Source: Williamsia sp. 1138 (GTDB lineage: Bacteria; Actinomycetota; Actinomycetes; Mycobacteriales; Mycobacteriaceae). Taken from it: DNA of 64,000 nt. Position numbers and translations under genes: made by a program. The notes beneath the pieces were generated by a model. The model ran no database searches. It was not told where the DNA came from and saw nothing but the letters and a program-made list of their open reading frames with translations. Shown here piece after piece: positions 1 through 8,844 of the stretch. The DNA lies in assembly GCF_002095435.2 (NCBI RefSeq), contig NZ_MJEJ02000051.1, positions 1-64,000 on the forward strand. The letters run 5' to 3'. The number at the start of each line of letters is the position of its first letter. The first letter of the stretch is position 1.

Positions 1-830
1 ACATCGGGATCGTCATAGAACGTGGTCGCCTGCACGATCGCAACCGCCCGCTCCGCGGGATTGCCGGACTTGAAGATCCCCGACCCGACAAACACACCCT
101 CAGCACCGAGCTGCATCATCATCGCCGCATCAGCCGGCGTCGCGATACCACCGGCAGTGAACAACGTCACCGGCAACTTGCCGCTCTCGGCCACCTCGAC
201 CACCAACTCATACGGCGCCTGCAACTCCTTCGCGGCCACGAACAACTCATCCTTCGGCAACGACGTCAACCGACGGATCTCGTCGCGGATCTTGCGCATA
301 TGGGTCGTGGCATTGGACACATCACCGGTACCGGCCTCCCCCTTGGAACGGATCATCCCCGCACCCTCGGTCAGACGCCGCAAAGCCTCACCCAGATTCG
401 TCGCACCACACACGAACGGCACCGTGAACTGCCACTTGTCAATATGGTTGGCGTAATCAGCCGGAGTCAACACCTCGGACTCATCGACGTAGTCCACACC
501 CAGGCTCTGCAAGATCTGCGCCTCGACGAAATGCCCGATCCGCGCCTTGGCCATCACCGGAATCGACACCGCAGAGATGATCGAATCGATCATGTCCGGA
601 TCACTCATCCGCGACACACCACCCTGGGCACGAATATCGGCCGGAACCCGCTCCAGAGCCATCACCGCAACAGCACCCGCATCCTCGGCGATCGTCGCCT
701 GCTCCGCGGTGACGACATCCATGATCACCCCACCCTTGAGCATCTCGGCCATCCCACGCTTGACACGCGCGGTTCCGGTACCGGACGTCTCCGGCTTCAC
801 CGATGAACCAAGGTCTGGGGCACTGCTCAC
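1..830 (-). CDS. pdxS: Pyridoxal 5'-phosphate synthase lyase subunit PdxS (3' end outside window)
   Basis: PdxS condenses ribulose/ribose 5-phosphate and glyceraldehyde 3-phosphate with ammonia, supplied by the PdxT glutaminase, to make pyridoxal 5'-phosphate in the cytosol. About 276 codons are visible. The N-terminus reads [17 protein letters not shown], followed by [27 protein letters not shown] and [11 protein letters not shown], all diagnostic of this TIM-barrel family (usual length about 300). The GTG at 830 is the start because it sits just before the conserved block. The stop lies beyond base 1. The gene follows the PIM biosynthesis genes on the same strand, as snzP follows pimA in M. 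tuberculosis. pdxT is expected just outside the window. Confidence 0.96.
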   Translation of the reverse strand, partial: MSSAPDLGSSVKPETSGTGTARVKRGMAEMLKGGVIMDVVTAEQATIAEDAGAVAVMALERVPADIRAQGGVSRMSDPDMIDSIISAVSIPVMAKARIGHFVEAQILQSLGVDYVDESEVLTPADYANHIDKWQFTVPFVCGATNLGEALRRLTEGAGMIRSKGEAGTGDVSNATTHMRKIRDEIRRLTSLPKDELFVAAKELQAPYELVVEVAESGKLPVTLFTAGGIATPADAAMMMQLGAEGVFVGSGIFKSGNPAERAVAIVQATTFYDDPD

Positions 831-941
831 GTCTACTGCTCCTACAAGTCGGGTCGATTGCTGAGCTTCCAGTCTAGGCTTTCTGCCAGGGTCCTGTCGC
901 TGCGCGGTCCCGCAGAGCGGGGTGAGGGCTGTCCGAGCTGT

Positions 942-1442
942 TCAGACGGCTGCCCGCTCCACGATCTCGAAGTACAGCGGCGTCGGGGCGGTGCCACCCA
1001 GGTGGAGCCATCGGACGGGGCGTCTGCCTCGCAGGGCAAGGGTGTCCCTGACCGCATCGTTGTGGAATCTGCGGGCGATCATCACCCGCGTCTCGGCATC
1101 TGCGAGTTCGGTGACCAACTGAGAACGCAAGGAGGCGCTGTCGATCTGCGCCAGGGCGGCGGAAACGACATTTTCTGCCCGTTCGCGGTCTGCTCTGGCG
1201 GCGCCCTCTGCCCGGTCGGCCGCAAGGATCAGCTCACGACCCTCCCCGCCGAGGCCGGCACCGATCGACCTCGCCACCACGGCTCGCCGAGCCAGTGCCG
1301 CGTCGAGCGCCTGCCAGGCGAGGTCCACCCGTACATGCAGGCGATCGAGCCGGTTTGCCGTCTTGTAGGCCCAACCGAGGCCGAGAAGGACCACCACCGT
1401 GATGATGCCCAGGATGAGGACGGTCAGGGCGGAGACGGTCAT
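942..1442 (-). CDS. LemA-like single-pass membrane protein
   Basis: This 166-residue protein has one N-terminal membrane helix (about residues 4-25, LIL..ITVVVLLGLGWAY), followed by a long helical domain. The segment NRLDRLHVRVDLAWQALDAA resembles the LemA signature, in which a membrane anchor is followed by an asparagine- and arginine-containing helix and a stretch like VDEAWAQIDVQL. No enzyme motif is visible. ATG 1442 was chosen because AAAGGA lies five bases upstream; a GTG at 1463 is less likely. The gene follows pimA by about 77 bases on the same strand, where M. tuberculosis has a conserved membrane/NUDIX gene (Rv2609c). The role is unknown; membership of the LemA superfamily is inference. 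Confidence 0.75.
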   Translation of the reverse strand: MTVSALTVLILGIITVVVLLGLGWAYKTANRLDRLHVRVDLAWQALDAALARRAVVARSIGAGLGGEGRELILAADRAEGAARADRERAENVVSAALAQIDSASLRSQLVTELADAETRVMIARRFHNDAVRDTLALRGRRPVRWLHLGGTAPTPLYFEIVERAAV

Positions 1443-1519
1443 GAAGTCCTTTCGGGCAGTCACCCCTTTACGGGCGGCGATGCTGTCTCGGGGCTGGCTG
1501 GGGGGGTGTCGGTCGGGGG

Positions 1520-2644
1520 TCAGTCGGAGACGATGACTTTGCCTGCGCCCACCGTCACGGTGTCGTAGACCCGCAGGATCTGATCGGCGACCTGCGACCA
1601 GTCGTACCGGGTGGCGCGCACCCGCGCCCGATCGACCATCGCGGCGCGACTCTCGTCGTCGCCGAGGGCGGCGATGATCCCGTACGCCAGCTCGTCGGAG
1701 TCGCCCACATCGACGAGGACTCCGGCCCGGCCGTCGTCGAGGACCCGCCGGAACGCGTCGAGCTTGCTCGCGACCACTGCCGCTCCGGCTGCCATGGCCT
1801 CCACGAGGACGATGCCGAAACTCTCGCCCCCCAGATTGGGCGCGCAGTAGACGTCGGCCGAGCGCAGGGCCCGGGCCTTGACCTCGTCATCCACCTGGCC
1901 GAGGAAGACCATGTGATCGGCGAGCTCGCCGGCTTTCCCGCGCAGCGTGCGCTCATGTCCCCCGCCGACGACCAGCACTCTCAGGTCGGGGTATCGAGCC
2001 ACCACTGCGGGAAGCGCGTCGAGTAACACGTCCATGCCCTTGCGGGGTTCGTCATAGCGGCCGAGGAACAGGACGGTCCGGCCGGGATGCGGGTACCCCT
2101 CGAACGGTTCGGCGTTCGCGAACGACTGCGTATGGACACCGTTCGGGATCTCGACGGCGTCAGACCCGAGGGATTCCATCTGCCACCGCCGGGCCAACTC
2201 GGACACCGCGATCTTGCCGGCGATCCGTTCGTGGTACGGGCGCAAGATTCCTTGAAAGACACTGAGCAGCAACGACTTCGTGGTCGCGGCATGGAAGGTC
2301 GTCACGATCGGGCCCTGCGCCACCATCAGCGACATCATCGAGATACTCGGCGAGTTGGGCTCGTGGACGTGAAGGATGTCGAACTTCTCGTCCCTGATCC
2401 ACCGACGCAGTCGCGCATAGGCTTTGGGGCTGAAATTCAGCCGTGCCACCGACCCGTTGTACGGGAAGGCCAGCGCTTCACCCACCGACACCACGTACTC
2501 CGGGAGTTCGGTGTCCTTTCCGGACGGCGCCAGGACACTCACCGTGTGACCGCGGTTGATGAAAACCTGCGCGAGCTCCATGACGTGGGCCTGCACGCCC
2601 CCGGGAACGTCGAACGAGTAGGGACAGATCATGCCGATCTTCAT
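1520..2644 (-). CDS. pimA: Phosphatidylinositol alpha-mannosyltransferase PimA
   Basis: PimA is a GT4 glycosyltransferase that moves the first mannose from GDP-mannose onto phosphatidylinositol at the inner face of the membrane, the first committed step of PIM, lipomannan and lipoarabinomannan synthesis. The 374-residue protein has the N-terminal FDVPGGVQAHVMEL glycine loop, the HEPNSPS motif, the FLGRYDEPRKGMD nucleotide-binding segment and the C-terminal GGESFGIVLVEAM motif with its EX7E acidic pair. ATG 2644 overlaps the stop of the upstream acyltransferase gene (ATGA), so translation is coupled. This makes the longer reading frame, which would begin at 2689, unlikely. Length and order match mycobacterial pimA. 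Confidence 0.97.
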   Translation of the reverse strand: MKIGMICPYSFDVPGGVQAHVMELAQVFINRGHTVSVLAPSGKDTELPEYVVSVGEALAFPYNGSVARLNFSPKAYARLRRWIRDEKFDILHVHEPNSPSISMMSLMVAQGPIVTTFHAATTKSLLLSVFQGILRPYHERIAGKIAVSELARRWQMESLGSDAVEIPNGVHTQSFANAEPFEGYPHPGRTVLFLGRYDEPRKGMDVLLDALPAVVARYPDLRVLVVGGGHERTLRGKAGELADHMVFLGQVDDEVKARALRSADVYCAPNLGGESFGIVLVEAMAAGAAVVASKLDAFRRVLDDGRAGVLVDVGDSDELAYGIIAALGDDESRAAMVDRARVRATRYDWSQVADQILRVYDTVTVGAGKVIVSD

Positions 2645-3561
2645 CGCGTGGCCTCGCCGTCGATGCGGCGTCGTCGCGCGTCGGACCAATCGGCCTGCCA
2701 GAGTGGCTGCAACATGTGCCAGTCCTGCGGGTGGGCCGCGATGTTCGACTCGAACTCGTTCGCCAGCAACTGCGTGGCCGCGGCGACCCCACCGGAGGTG
2801 TCGAGCGGTCCCGACAGGCGAAACCGCGATGTGTCCGGGCCGGTGAACCAGTGATGAACCGCGATGAGGGCAGCCCCGGTGTCGATCGCCAGTTTCGCCG
2901 GCCCGGCAGGCATCCGGGTCGGCTCGCCGAAGAATGTGACAGGCACTCCGTGTTCGGCGAGGTCCCGCTCCCCCAACAGGCAGACGACGCCACCTGATCG
3001 AAGCCGGTTGGCCAGCTGACCGTAGGGCGGTTGCTCACCCCCGCTGAGCGCGAAGATCTCGAAACCCAGGGACTCGCGGTAGCGGACGAACCGTTCGAAC
3101 AGCGACTCTGGAGACAGTCGTTCCGCGACGGTCGAGAAGGTGCCGACGTTCTGCACGAGCCACACCCCGGCCATGTCCCAGTTCCCACTGTGAGGAAGCG
3201 CCAGGACCACACCCTTGCCCCTGGCCAGTGCATCGTCGAGGAGACGATGATCGGGCGCCGGGAGGTCGACCCGCGACGCAGCAAGCGCAAAATCCATGGT
3301 CGGGAGCCGGAACGCCTCACGCCAGTACCGCGCATAGGACCGCATCGACTCACGCATCAACGATTCCGGCACCTCGTCGGGCGCACAGCCCAATACGCGG
3401 GCCAAGTTCTTGCGGAGCTGTGGGGGCCCGCCGTTCCGGCCGCCGACGAAGTCACCGGCTCGATCGAACGCGGCCCGCGCGATCGACTCCGGGAGCAGGC
3501 GCACCAGAGACCACCCGGCCGCGTAGCCGGCATCCGCCAGCCGTTCGCCCACCGAACTCAC
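2641..3561 (-). CDS. patA: PIM acyltransferase (PatA/HtrB family)
   Basis: This enzyme acylates the mannose of PIM1/PIM2, adding a palmitoyl-type chain at the inner membrane leaflet. The 306-residue product belongs to the lysophospholipid/lipid A acyltransferase family. It carries the catalytic HX4D motif as LPHSGNWDMAG and the downstream glutamate-containing block FALSGGEQPPY. GTG 3561 overlaps the stop of pgsA (GTGA), which is why this start was preferred over upstream in-frame codons. Its own stop overlaps pimA's start. The order pgsA, acyltransferase, pimA is the conserved PIM operon of Mycobacteriales (Rv2612c-Rv2610c). The assignment is firm at family and context level. Confidence 0.93.
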   Translation of the reverse strand: MSSVGERLADAGYAAGWSLVRLLPESIARAAFDRAGDFVGGRNGGPPQLRKNLARVLGCAPDEVPESLMRESMRSYARYWREAFRLPTMDFALAASRVDLPAPDHRLLDDALARGKGVVLALPHSGNWDMAGVWLVQNVGTFSTVAERLSPESLFERFVRYRESLGFEIFALSGGEQPPYGQLANRLRSGGVVCLLGERDLAEHGVPVTFFGEPTRMPAGPAKLAIDTGAALIAVHHWFTGPDTSRFRLSGPLDTSGGVAAATQLLANEFESNIAAHPQDWHMLQPLWQADWSDARRRRIDGEATR

Positions 3562-4220
3562 GCGGTGGGTCCGTCCTCGTCCGCGACAGCAGTCGGGGCG
3601 GCAATGGGTTGCAGATCGGTGGCACCGGGCGATTTGTACACCGACCACATGCGTTGGAACACGGTGATCACGCTGCCGACCGCCAACAGCCACATCGCGA
3701 TGTGGATCGCCCACGACAGACCGAGGCCGGTCAGGCCCGTGCCCACCAGCACGATGATCAGGCGATCAGGACGTTCGATGAGTCCGCCGTCGCCGTTGAG
3801 CCCACTGGCCTCGGCACGCGCCTTCGCATACGAGATCACCTGAGAGGTGACCAGGCAGATCATCGTGGCGACGAACAGTTGCTTACTCGGTTCCTCCACG
3901 AGGCACCACCAGCCGAGCCCTGCGAAGATCGCTCCGTCGGCGAGCCGGTCACAGGTGGAGTCGAGGACGGCGCCGAACTTGGTGCCACCTCCGCGTGCCC
4001 TGGCCATGGCGCCGTCGAGCATGTCGAACATCACGAACAACCAGATCACGAGGGTGCCGACGAACAAGTACCCCATCGGGAACAGCGTCACCGCGGCGGC
4101 GATCGTCGCTGTGGTCCCGATCATCGTCATGGCATCAGGCGTGAGTCCGGTCTTGATCAACGCCCTCCCCAGGGGAAGCGTGACCTTTGACACCGACGCC
4201 CGGCCCAGCACACTCAACAT
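3558..4220 (-). CDS. pgsA: Phosphatidylinositol phosphate synthase (CDP-alcohol phosphatidyltransferase)
   Basis: This membrane enzyme makes phosphatidylinositol phosphate from CDP-diacylglycerol and inositol 1-phosphate, the lipid anchor for PIMs and lipoarabinomannan. The 220-residue protein has the full CDP-alcohol phosphotransferase signature with D66, D69, G70, A73, R74, G83, D87 and D91 in the D-x2-D-G-x2-A-R-x8-G-x3-D-x3-D spacing. About six membrane helices follow the usual pattern. It sits 37 bases after the HIT gene and overlaps the acyltransferase start, so it belongs to the PIM operon. The gene symbol follows mycobacterial use (pgsA1). The substrate is inferred from context, because the motif alone does not separate inositol phosphate from glycerol phosphate. 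Confidence 0.94.
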   Translation of the reverse strand: MLSVLGRASVSKVTLPLGRALIKTGLTPDAMTMIGTTATIAAAVTLFPMGYLFVGTLVIWLFVMFDMLDGAMARARGGGTKFGAVLDSTCDRLADGAIFAGLGWWCLVEEPSKQLFVATMICLVTSQVISYAKARAEASGLNGDGGLIERPDRLIIVLVGTGLTGLGLSWAIHIAMWLLAVGSVITVFQRMWSVYKSPGATDLQPIAAPTAVADEDGPTA

Positions 4221-4257
4221 GGAACCAGCATGCTCTCCGTCAACCCAGCGCCTCTCA

Positions 4258-4830
4258 TCAACCCTCCAGCCTCAACCAGGCCTGTGCGAGCAGACCTCGG
4301 GTGTCGCGAAGCAACTGGGGCATCACCTTCGTCTCACCGACAACGGTGATGAAGTTGGCGTCGCCGCCCCACCGCGGGACGACGTGCTGGTGCAGGTGCT
4401 CCGCGAGCGACCCGCCTGCTGCGGCACCCAGATTGAGTCCGACGTTGAACGCATCGGGGTTGGAGACCGACTTGATCGCCCGGATCGTCTTCTGCGTGAA
4501 CACCATCAGTTCACGGCTCTCGGCCTCGGTGAGATCCTCGAGGTCGGCCACCTGTCGGTAGGGCACGATCATCATGTGGCCCGGGTTGTACGGGTACAGG
4601 TTGAGCACGGCATACACCGATTCGCCGCGCGCGACGATCAGGCCCGCCTCGTCCGACATCGTCGGGATGTCGAGGAAAGGGTGCACCGACTTGGCCGACG
4701 ACGACTCGTCACCGGACAGTGGGGCCGCCGTGATGTACGACATCCGATGCGGGCTCCACAATCGCTGCAACCGATCGGGATCGCCGGGCCCCTCGTCGCG
4801 GAGGATCCCGGGGCCGTCGGCCGAGGTCAC
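4258..4830 (-). CDS. HIT-domain dinucleoside polyphosphate phosphorylase (Ap4A phosphorylase type)
   Basis: This 190-residue histidine-triad protein carries the catalytic HLHQH at residues 145-149 followed by VVPRW, and the nucleotide-binding block [14 protein letters not shown] near residue 80. The mycobacterial orthologue in the same place (Rv2613c) is reported as a diadenosine tetraphosphate phosphorylase, which splits Ap4A with phosphate to ATP and ADP. ATG 4830 overlaps the stop of thrS by four bases (ATGA). The pairing with thrS is suggestive because aminoacyl-tRNA synthetases make Ap4A as a side product. The family is certain; the exact substrate is inferred from the orthologue. Confidence 0.92.
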   Translation of the reverse strand: MTSADGPGILRDEGPGDPDRLQRLWSPHRMSYITAAPLSGDESSSAKSVHPFLDIPTMSDEAGLIVARGESVYAVLNLYPYNPGHMMIVPYRQVADLEDLTEAESRELMVFTQKTIRAIKSVSNPDAFNVGLNLGAAAGGSLAEHLHQHVVPRWGGDANFITVVGETKVMPQLLRDTRGLLAQAWLRLEG

Positions 4831-6905
4831 GGGGCCTCCCCACCCGCGGGAACCTGGCGAATCGCTTCGATCAGGTCGGCGGTCGGGGATTCGTTGCGCC
4901 GCGCGGCCGACCAGTCGGCGATCAGCGTCACCGCCTCTGCGACCGGCACCCCGTTGACCTGGGTGCCGTCACGGAACCGGAAGCTCACCGCGTCCGCTTC
5001 CACGTCGCGCTCCCCCGCCAGCAACATGAAGGGCACCTTACCCGTGGTGTGGTTCCGGATCTTCTTCTGCATCCGATCGTCGGAGGCGTCGACCTCCGCG
5101 CGCAGTCCCCGATCCCGCAGTTGTGACACAACGGTTTCCAGGTGCGGGACAAAGGCGTCGGCGACGGGGATACCCACCACCTGCACCGGTGAGAGCCAGA
5201 CCGGGAACGCGCCTGCATAGTGCTCGGTCAGAACTCCGAAGAAGCGTTCAATCGATCCGAAGAGCGCCCGGTGGATCATAACCGGCCGATGCTTGGATCC
5301 GTCGGGGCCGGTGTACTCCATCTCGAACCGCTCCGGCAGGTTGAAGTCCAGCTGAATGGTCGACATCTGCCAGCTGCGGCCGAGGGCGTCTTTGACCTGC
5401 ACCGAGATCTTGGGTCCGTAAAAAGCGGCCCCACCCGGATCCGGGACCAATCTGAGTCCCGACGCCTCGCCGACCTCGGCCAGGGTGGCCGTTGCCTCAT
5501 CCCAGATCTCGTCGGATCCGACGGACTTCTTCGGATCCCGGGTCGACAACTCGAGATAGAAGTCATCGAGCCCGTAGTCCTTGAGCAGGCCCAGCACAAA
5601 GTTGAGAGTTGTCGTCAGCTCGCCGCGCATCTGCTCTTTGGTGCAGTAGATGTGGGCGTCGTCCTGTGTCATACCGCGCACCCGGGTGAGCCCGTGGATG
5701 ACACCCGACTTCTCGTAGCGGTACACCGACCCGAACTCGAACAGCCGCAACGGCAGCTCGCGGTACGAACGCCCACGGGCGTTGAAGATCAGGTTGTGCA
5801 TCGGGCAGTTCATCGGCTTCAGGTAGTAGTCCTGACCTGGTTTGCGTACGGCGCCGTCCTCGTCCAGTTCGGCGTCGAGATGCATCGCCGGGAACATGCC
5901 GTCCTTGTACCAGTCGAGGTGGCCGGAGATCTCGTACAGATTGCCCTTGGTGATGTGGGGGGTGTTCACGAACTCGTACCCCTCATCGATGTGGCGGCGA
6001 CGCGAATAGTCTTCGAGCTCCTTGCGGATGATCCCACCCTTGGGGTGGAACACCGGCAGGCCCGATCCGAGTGCATCGGGGAAGCTGAACAGATCGAGTT
6101 CGGCACCCAGCTTCCGATGATCCCGTCGTTCAGCCTCGGCGAGGAGTTCGAGGTAGGCGTCCATCGCCTCGGCCGATTCCCACGCGGTGCCGTAGATCCG
6201 CTGTAGGTCGGCGTTGTCCTGGTTGCCGCGCCAATACGCGGCGGAACTACGGGTCAGCTTGAACGCGGTGATGTATTTCGTCGTCGGCACATGCGGTCCA
6301 CGGCACAGATCGCCCCAGATCCGTTCGCCTGTGCGCGGATTGAGGTTGTCGTAGGCGGTGAGCTCACCGCCGCCAACCTCCATCACCTCGGGATCGTCCG
6401 CCGAACCCTTGTCGTCGACCAGCTCCAGTTTGTACGGCTCGCCCGCCAACTCGGCTTTCGCCTCGTCGACCGTGCCGTACACCCGCCGCGAGAAGCGCTG
6501 ACCGGACTTGATGATCTGCTTCATCTTCTTCTCGAGCGCGGTCAGATTTTCCGGTGTGAACGGCTGATCGACATCGAAGTCGTAGTAGAAGCCGTTCTCG
6601 ATGGGAGGGCCGATCCCCAACTTCGCCGTCGGATCGAGTTCCTGCACGGCCTGGGCCAGCACATGGGCCGCGGAGTGCCTGATGACGCTGCGGCCGTCCT
6701 CGGTGTCGGCGGCGACGGGTTCTACGATCGCGTCCTCGGCTGGTGACCAGGACAGATCCCGGAGTGCGCCTCCGGCGTCACGGACCACGACGATCGCTTC
6801 CGGGCCCTTGTTCGGATGCCCGCTTTCGCGTAGCGCCGCGCCCGCGGTGGTCCCGGCCGCCACCGTGATCGTGGCAGCGGGCAAGACAACTGGGTTCTCG
6901 GACAC
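4827..6905 (-). CDS. thrS: Threonine-tRNA ligase
   Basis: ThrRS charges tRNA-Thr in the cytosol. Read from GTG 6905 the protein has 692 residues. It shows an N-terminal TGS domain (about 1-65), the editing-type domain with [10 protein letters not shown] (HXXXH), the class II core with motif 2 in [19 protein letters not shown], the zinc ligand region [10 protein letters not shown], motif 3 in [12 protein letters not shown], and a C-terminal anticodon-binding domain. GTG 6905 is preferred because AGGAGC (6913-6918) lies seven bases upstream and the length then equals the mycobacterial enzyme. In-frame ATGs at 6926 and 6962 would add 7 or 19 residues. It heads the cluster that continues through the HIT gene into the PIM operon. 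Confidence 0.97.
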   Translation of the reverse strand: MSENPVVLPAATITVAAGTTAGAALRESGHPNKGPEAIVVVRDAGGALRDLSWSPAEDAIVEPVAADTEDGRSVIRHSAAHVLAQAVQELDPTAKLGIGPPIENGFYYDFDVDQPFTPENLTALEKKMKQIIKSGQRFSRRVYGTVDEAKAELAGEPYKLELVDDKGSADDPEVMEVGGGELTAYDNLNPRTGERIWGDLCRGPHVPTTKYITAFKLTRSSAAYWRGNQDNADLQRIYGTAWESAEAMDAYLELLAEAERRDHRKLGAELDLFSFPDALGSGLPVFHPKGGIIRKELEDYSRRRHIDEGYEFVNTPHITKGNLYEISGHLDWYKDGMFPAMHLDAELDEDGAVRKPGQDYYLKPMNCPMHNLIFNARGRSYRELPLRLFEFGSVYRYEKSGVIHGLTRVRGMTQDDAHIYCTKEQMRGELTTTLNFVLGLLKDYGLDDFYLELSTRDPKKSVGSDEIWDEATATLAEVGEASGLRLVPDPGGAAFYGPKISVQVKDALGRSWQMSTIQLDFNLPERFEMEYTGPDGSKHRPVMIHRALFGSIERFFGVLTEHYAGAFPVWLSPVQVVGIPVADAFVPHLETVVSQLRDRGLRAEVDASDDRMQKKIRNHTTGKVPFMLLAGERDVEADAVSFRFRDGTQVNGVPVAEAVTLIADWSAARRNESPTADLIEAIRQVPAGGEAP

Positions 6906-7030
6906 CTGGAAAGCTCCTGTCGACATCAGACCACTACGACCGGATCGGCCGAGCTGGCTCATCAGTCCATGATGTTAGTGCCGGTCGGATGCGCGTCCCA
7001 CGTCCGGTGGTGCCGCGGCATGTCCGCTTT

Positions 7031-7477
7031 CTACAAAATCGGGCTCTGTAGCCAAGACCAGTCGATCCCGACCCACCCGCCAACCAGGCCCAGGGCGCCC
7101 AGCAACCACAGCGTCGCGAGGACGACTGCGCAGGTGAGAAGGCCCAGCAGCGCCTGCACGCTCCAGTGCTGCTCTTTGACCCAGTCCATCCACAAGTCGT
7201 ATTTTCCGCGGGCGAACTTCAGGAGCCGGTGTGCCCACTCGAACTCAGACGCCAGTATGCCCAGTCCGGCGAAGACGATCAGCCACCCGGGGCCCGGGTA
7301 CGGGATCAGCACGATCCCGCCGATCATCACTGCCGCCCCGACTACCCCCACCACGCAGCGATAAGTCAGATTGAGCTTTTTCTTGTCGCGAATTTCGTTG
7401 CGCTTGTTGGAGATTGCAGCGAGGATGCCCGAGGCCGGGCGTTCGCGCTCGACGTCGACACCGGCTTCTTCAGGCAC
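7031..7477 (-). CDS. TIGR02611-family small membrane protein (PGPGW motif)
   Basis: This 148-residue protein has a charged N-terminus (GILAAISNKRNEIRDKKK) and two membrane helix pairs. Between the first pair lies the family signature IPYPGPGWLIVFAGLGILAS followed by EFEWAHRLL, which defines the actinobacterial TIGR02611/PGPGW transmembrane family of unknown function. A second hydrophobic stretch lies near residues 105-135 (LLTCAVVLATLWLLGALGLVGG). The start is GTG 7477, with AAGGA about eight bases upstream. It is transcribed toward thrS but separated from it by about 125 bases. No catalytic residues are apparent. Confidence 0.88.
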   Translation of the reverse strand: MPEEAGVDVERERPASGILAAISNKRNEIRDKKKLNLTYRCVVGVVGAAVMIGGIVLIPYPGPGWLIVFAGLGILASEFEWAHRLLKFARGKYDLWMDWVKEQHWSVQALLGLLTCAVVLATLWLLGALGLVGGWVGIDWSWLQSPIL

Positions 7478-7548
7478 TGCAACGATCCTTCGTCCGAAGT
7501 TGAGCGATCACGAACTCTCCCTGACAGAGTACGGAATACACAACCAGG

Positions 7549-8844
7549 CTAGGTCGCCGACCTGTTCTTCGGGACGTCCCGGAACGCGAGCCCCACGTCG
7601 TGCGTGTGCTCGCGTGGCATGCCCAGAACGCGCTCGCTGATCGCGTTACGCGCCATCTCGGTCGTGCCGCCCGCGATACACGACACCTGCTGCATCAGGT
7701 AGTCGGTGCCACGCTCGACGACTGCGCCATCTGCGGAATCCCATGCCGCGCCCGAGGCCTCGGTGAACTCGTAGCTGATGGACGTGGTGCGAGTGGCGGC
7801 CAGGCCCGACACCAATCGGGCGATGCTCGCCGACTGATCGGAGATCGCCCTCGAGGCGATGCCGCGACCGATTCGCTCACCGAGCGCCGCCTTGACGACG
7901 TCGAGCATCCGCGCCTCGCCGAGGAGATCACGACTGATCGGGTCGTCGAGGCGGCCCGCATCACGGGCGACCTCGAACAGCTCCGATACACGGGATCCAC
8001 CACGTGAGCCGCCCCCCGGAAGGGTTGTGTACGGCGAGTTGGACGCCATCCGCTCGTGGAACATCCACCTGGTGCCGACTTTCCAACCGTCGTCGACCTC
8101 GCCGACACGATCGGAGTCGGGAACCCTGACATCGGTGAGGTACTCCTGACAGAACTCCCTGGACCCGCTGAGCATCTCGATGCGGTGGACTTCGATCCCC
8201 GCCGCCTTCAGCGGAAGCATGAACACCGTCAATCCGCGATGCTTGGGCACATCCCAATTCGTCCGGGCCAGGCACAATGCCCAGTCCGACCACCACGCGC
8301 CCGTCGTCCAGATCTTCGACCCGTTGAGAATCCATTCGTCGCCGTCGCGGACGGCGGTCGTCAGCGCCCCGGCCACGTCGGAGCCACCGCTGGGTTCGGA
8401 GAGGAACTGCATCCAGATCTCCTCCCCACGCAGGATGGCCGGAATGTGTCGCATCTTCTGCTCTTCGGTCCCGAAATCCATCAGGACACCGACGCAGGGG
8501 GCGAAGGTCGGCGACTGCAACCGGGCCGGGTATTCGTAACCCGTCATCTCCTCGTTCAGCGCCTGCTGATGGGCCCTGGTCAACCCTTTACCGCCGTACT
8601 CGGGCGGGATGCAGACGCCGGCGAACCCGGCGTCGAACAGCCTCCGTTGCAGCGTGCGCTCGTGCTCGACGTGGGCGAGTTCGTCCTCGTCGGCACCTTC
8701 GTTCCTGAGGACGCCGACATGAGCGGCGGGATCGGCGCGCTCGAGGTTGGCCCTGATCCATGTGCGCGCCCGTGCCCGGAAGCTCGCGACCGATTCCGCA
8801 GGGTCCGATTCTGCGGTGTGTACAGCTACCTGTTGTGTGCTCAT
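7549..8844 (-). CDS. Acyl-CoA dehydrogenase (FadE type), second subunit of an adjacent pair
   Basis: This 431-residue flavoprotein oxidises an acyl-CoA to the 2-enoyl-CoA. The FAD/substrate region reads MQFLSEPSGGSDVAG and IWTTGAWWSDWALCLARTN, and the C-terminus has CIAGGTTEMARNAISERVLG. The glutamate that gives many family members xEGT is glycine here (AGGT), a form common in mycobacterial FadE proteins where the base is elsewhere. ATG 8844 overlaps the stop of the upstream dehydrogenase (ATGA), so the two are translationally coupled. In mycobacteria such pairs form heterotetrameric dehydrogenases for bulky acyl-CoAs such as steroid side chains; a heteromer here is inference. The substrate is unknown. 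Confidence 0.9.
   Translation of the reverse strand: MSTQQVAVHTAESDPAESVASFRARARTWIRANLERADPAAHVGVLRNEGADEDELAHVEHERTLQRRLFDAGFAGVCIPPEYGGKGLTRAHQQALNEEMTGYEYPARLQSPTFAPCVGVLMDFGTEEQKMRHIPAILRGEEIWMQFLSEPSGGSDVAGALTTAVRDGDEWILNGSKIWTTGAWWSDWALCLARTNWDVPKHRGLTVFMLPLKAAGIEVHRIEMLSGSREFCQEYLTDVRVPDSDRVGEVDDGWKVGTRWMFHERMASNSPYTTLPGGGSRGGSRVSELFEVARDAGRLDDPISRDLLGEARMLDVVKAALGERIGRGIASRAISDQSASIARLVSGLAATRTTSISYEFTEASGAAWDSADGAVVERGTDYLMQQVSCIAGGTTEMARNAISERVLGMPREHTHDVGLAFRDVPKNRSAT

Noticed and set aside
858-1568. Long plus-strand frame opposite the LemA-like gene
   Set aside because: It is antisense to a gene with clear structure, crosses an intergenic region and shows no recognisable domain.
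3715-5220. Long plus-strand frames opposite pgsA, the HIT gene and thrS
   Set aside because: They are mirror frames of high-GC coding sequence. The minus-strand proteins carry diagnostic motifs.
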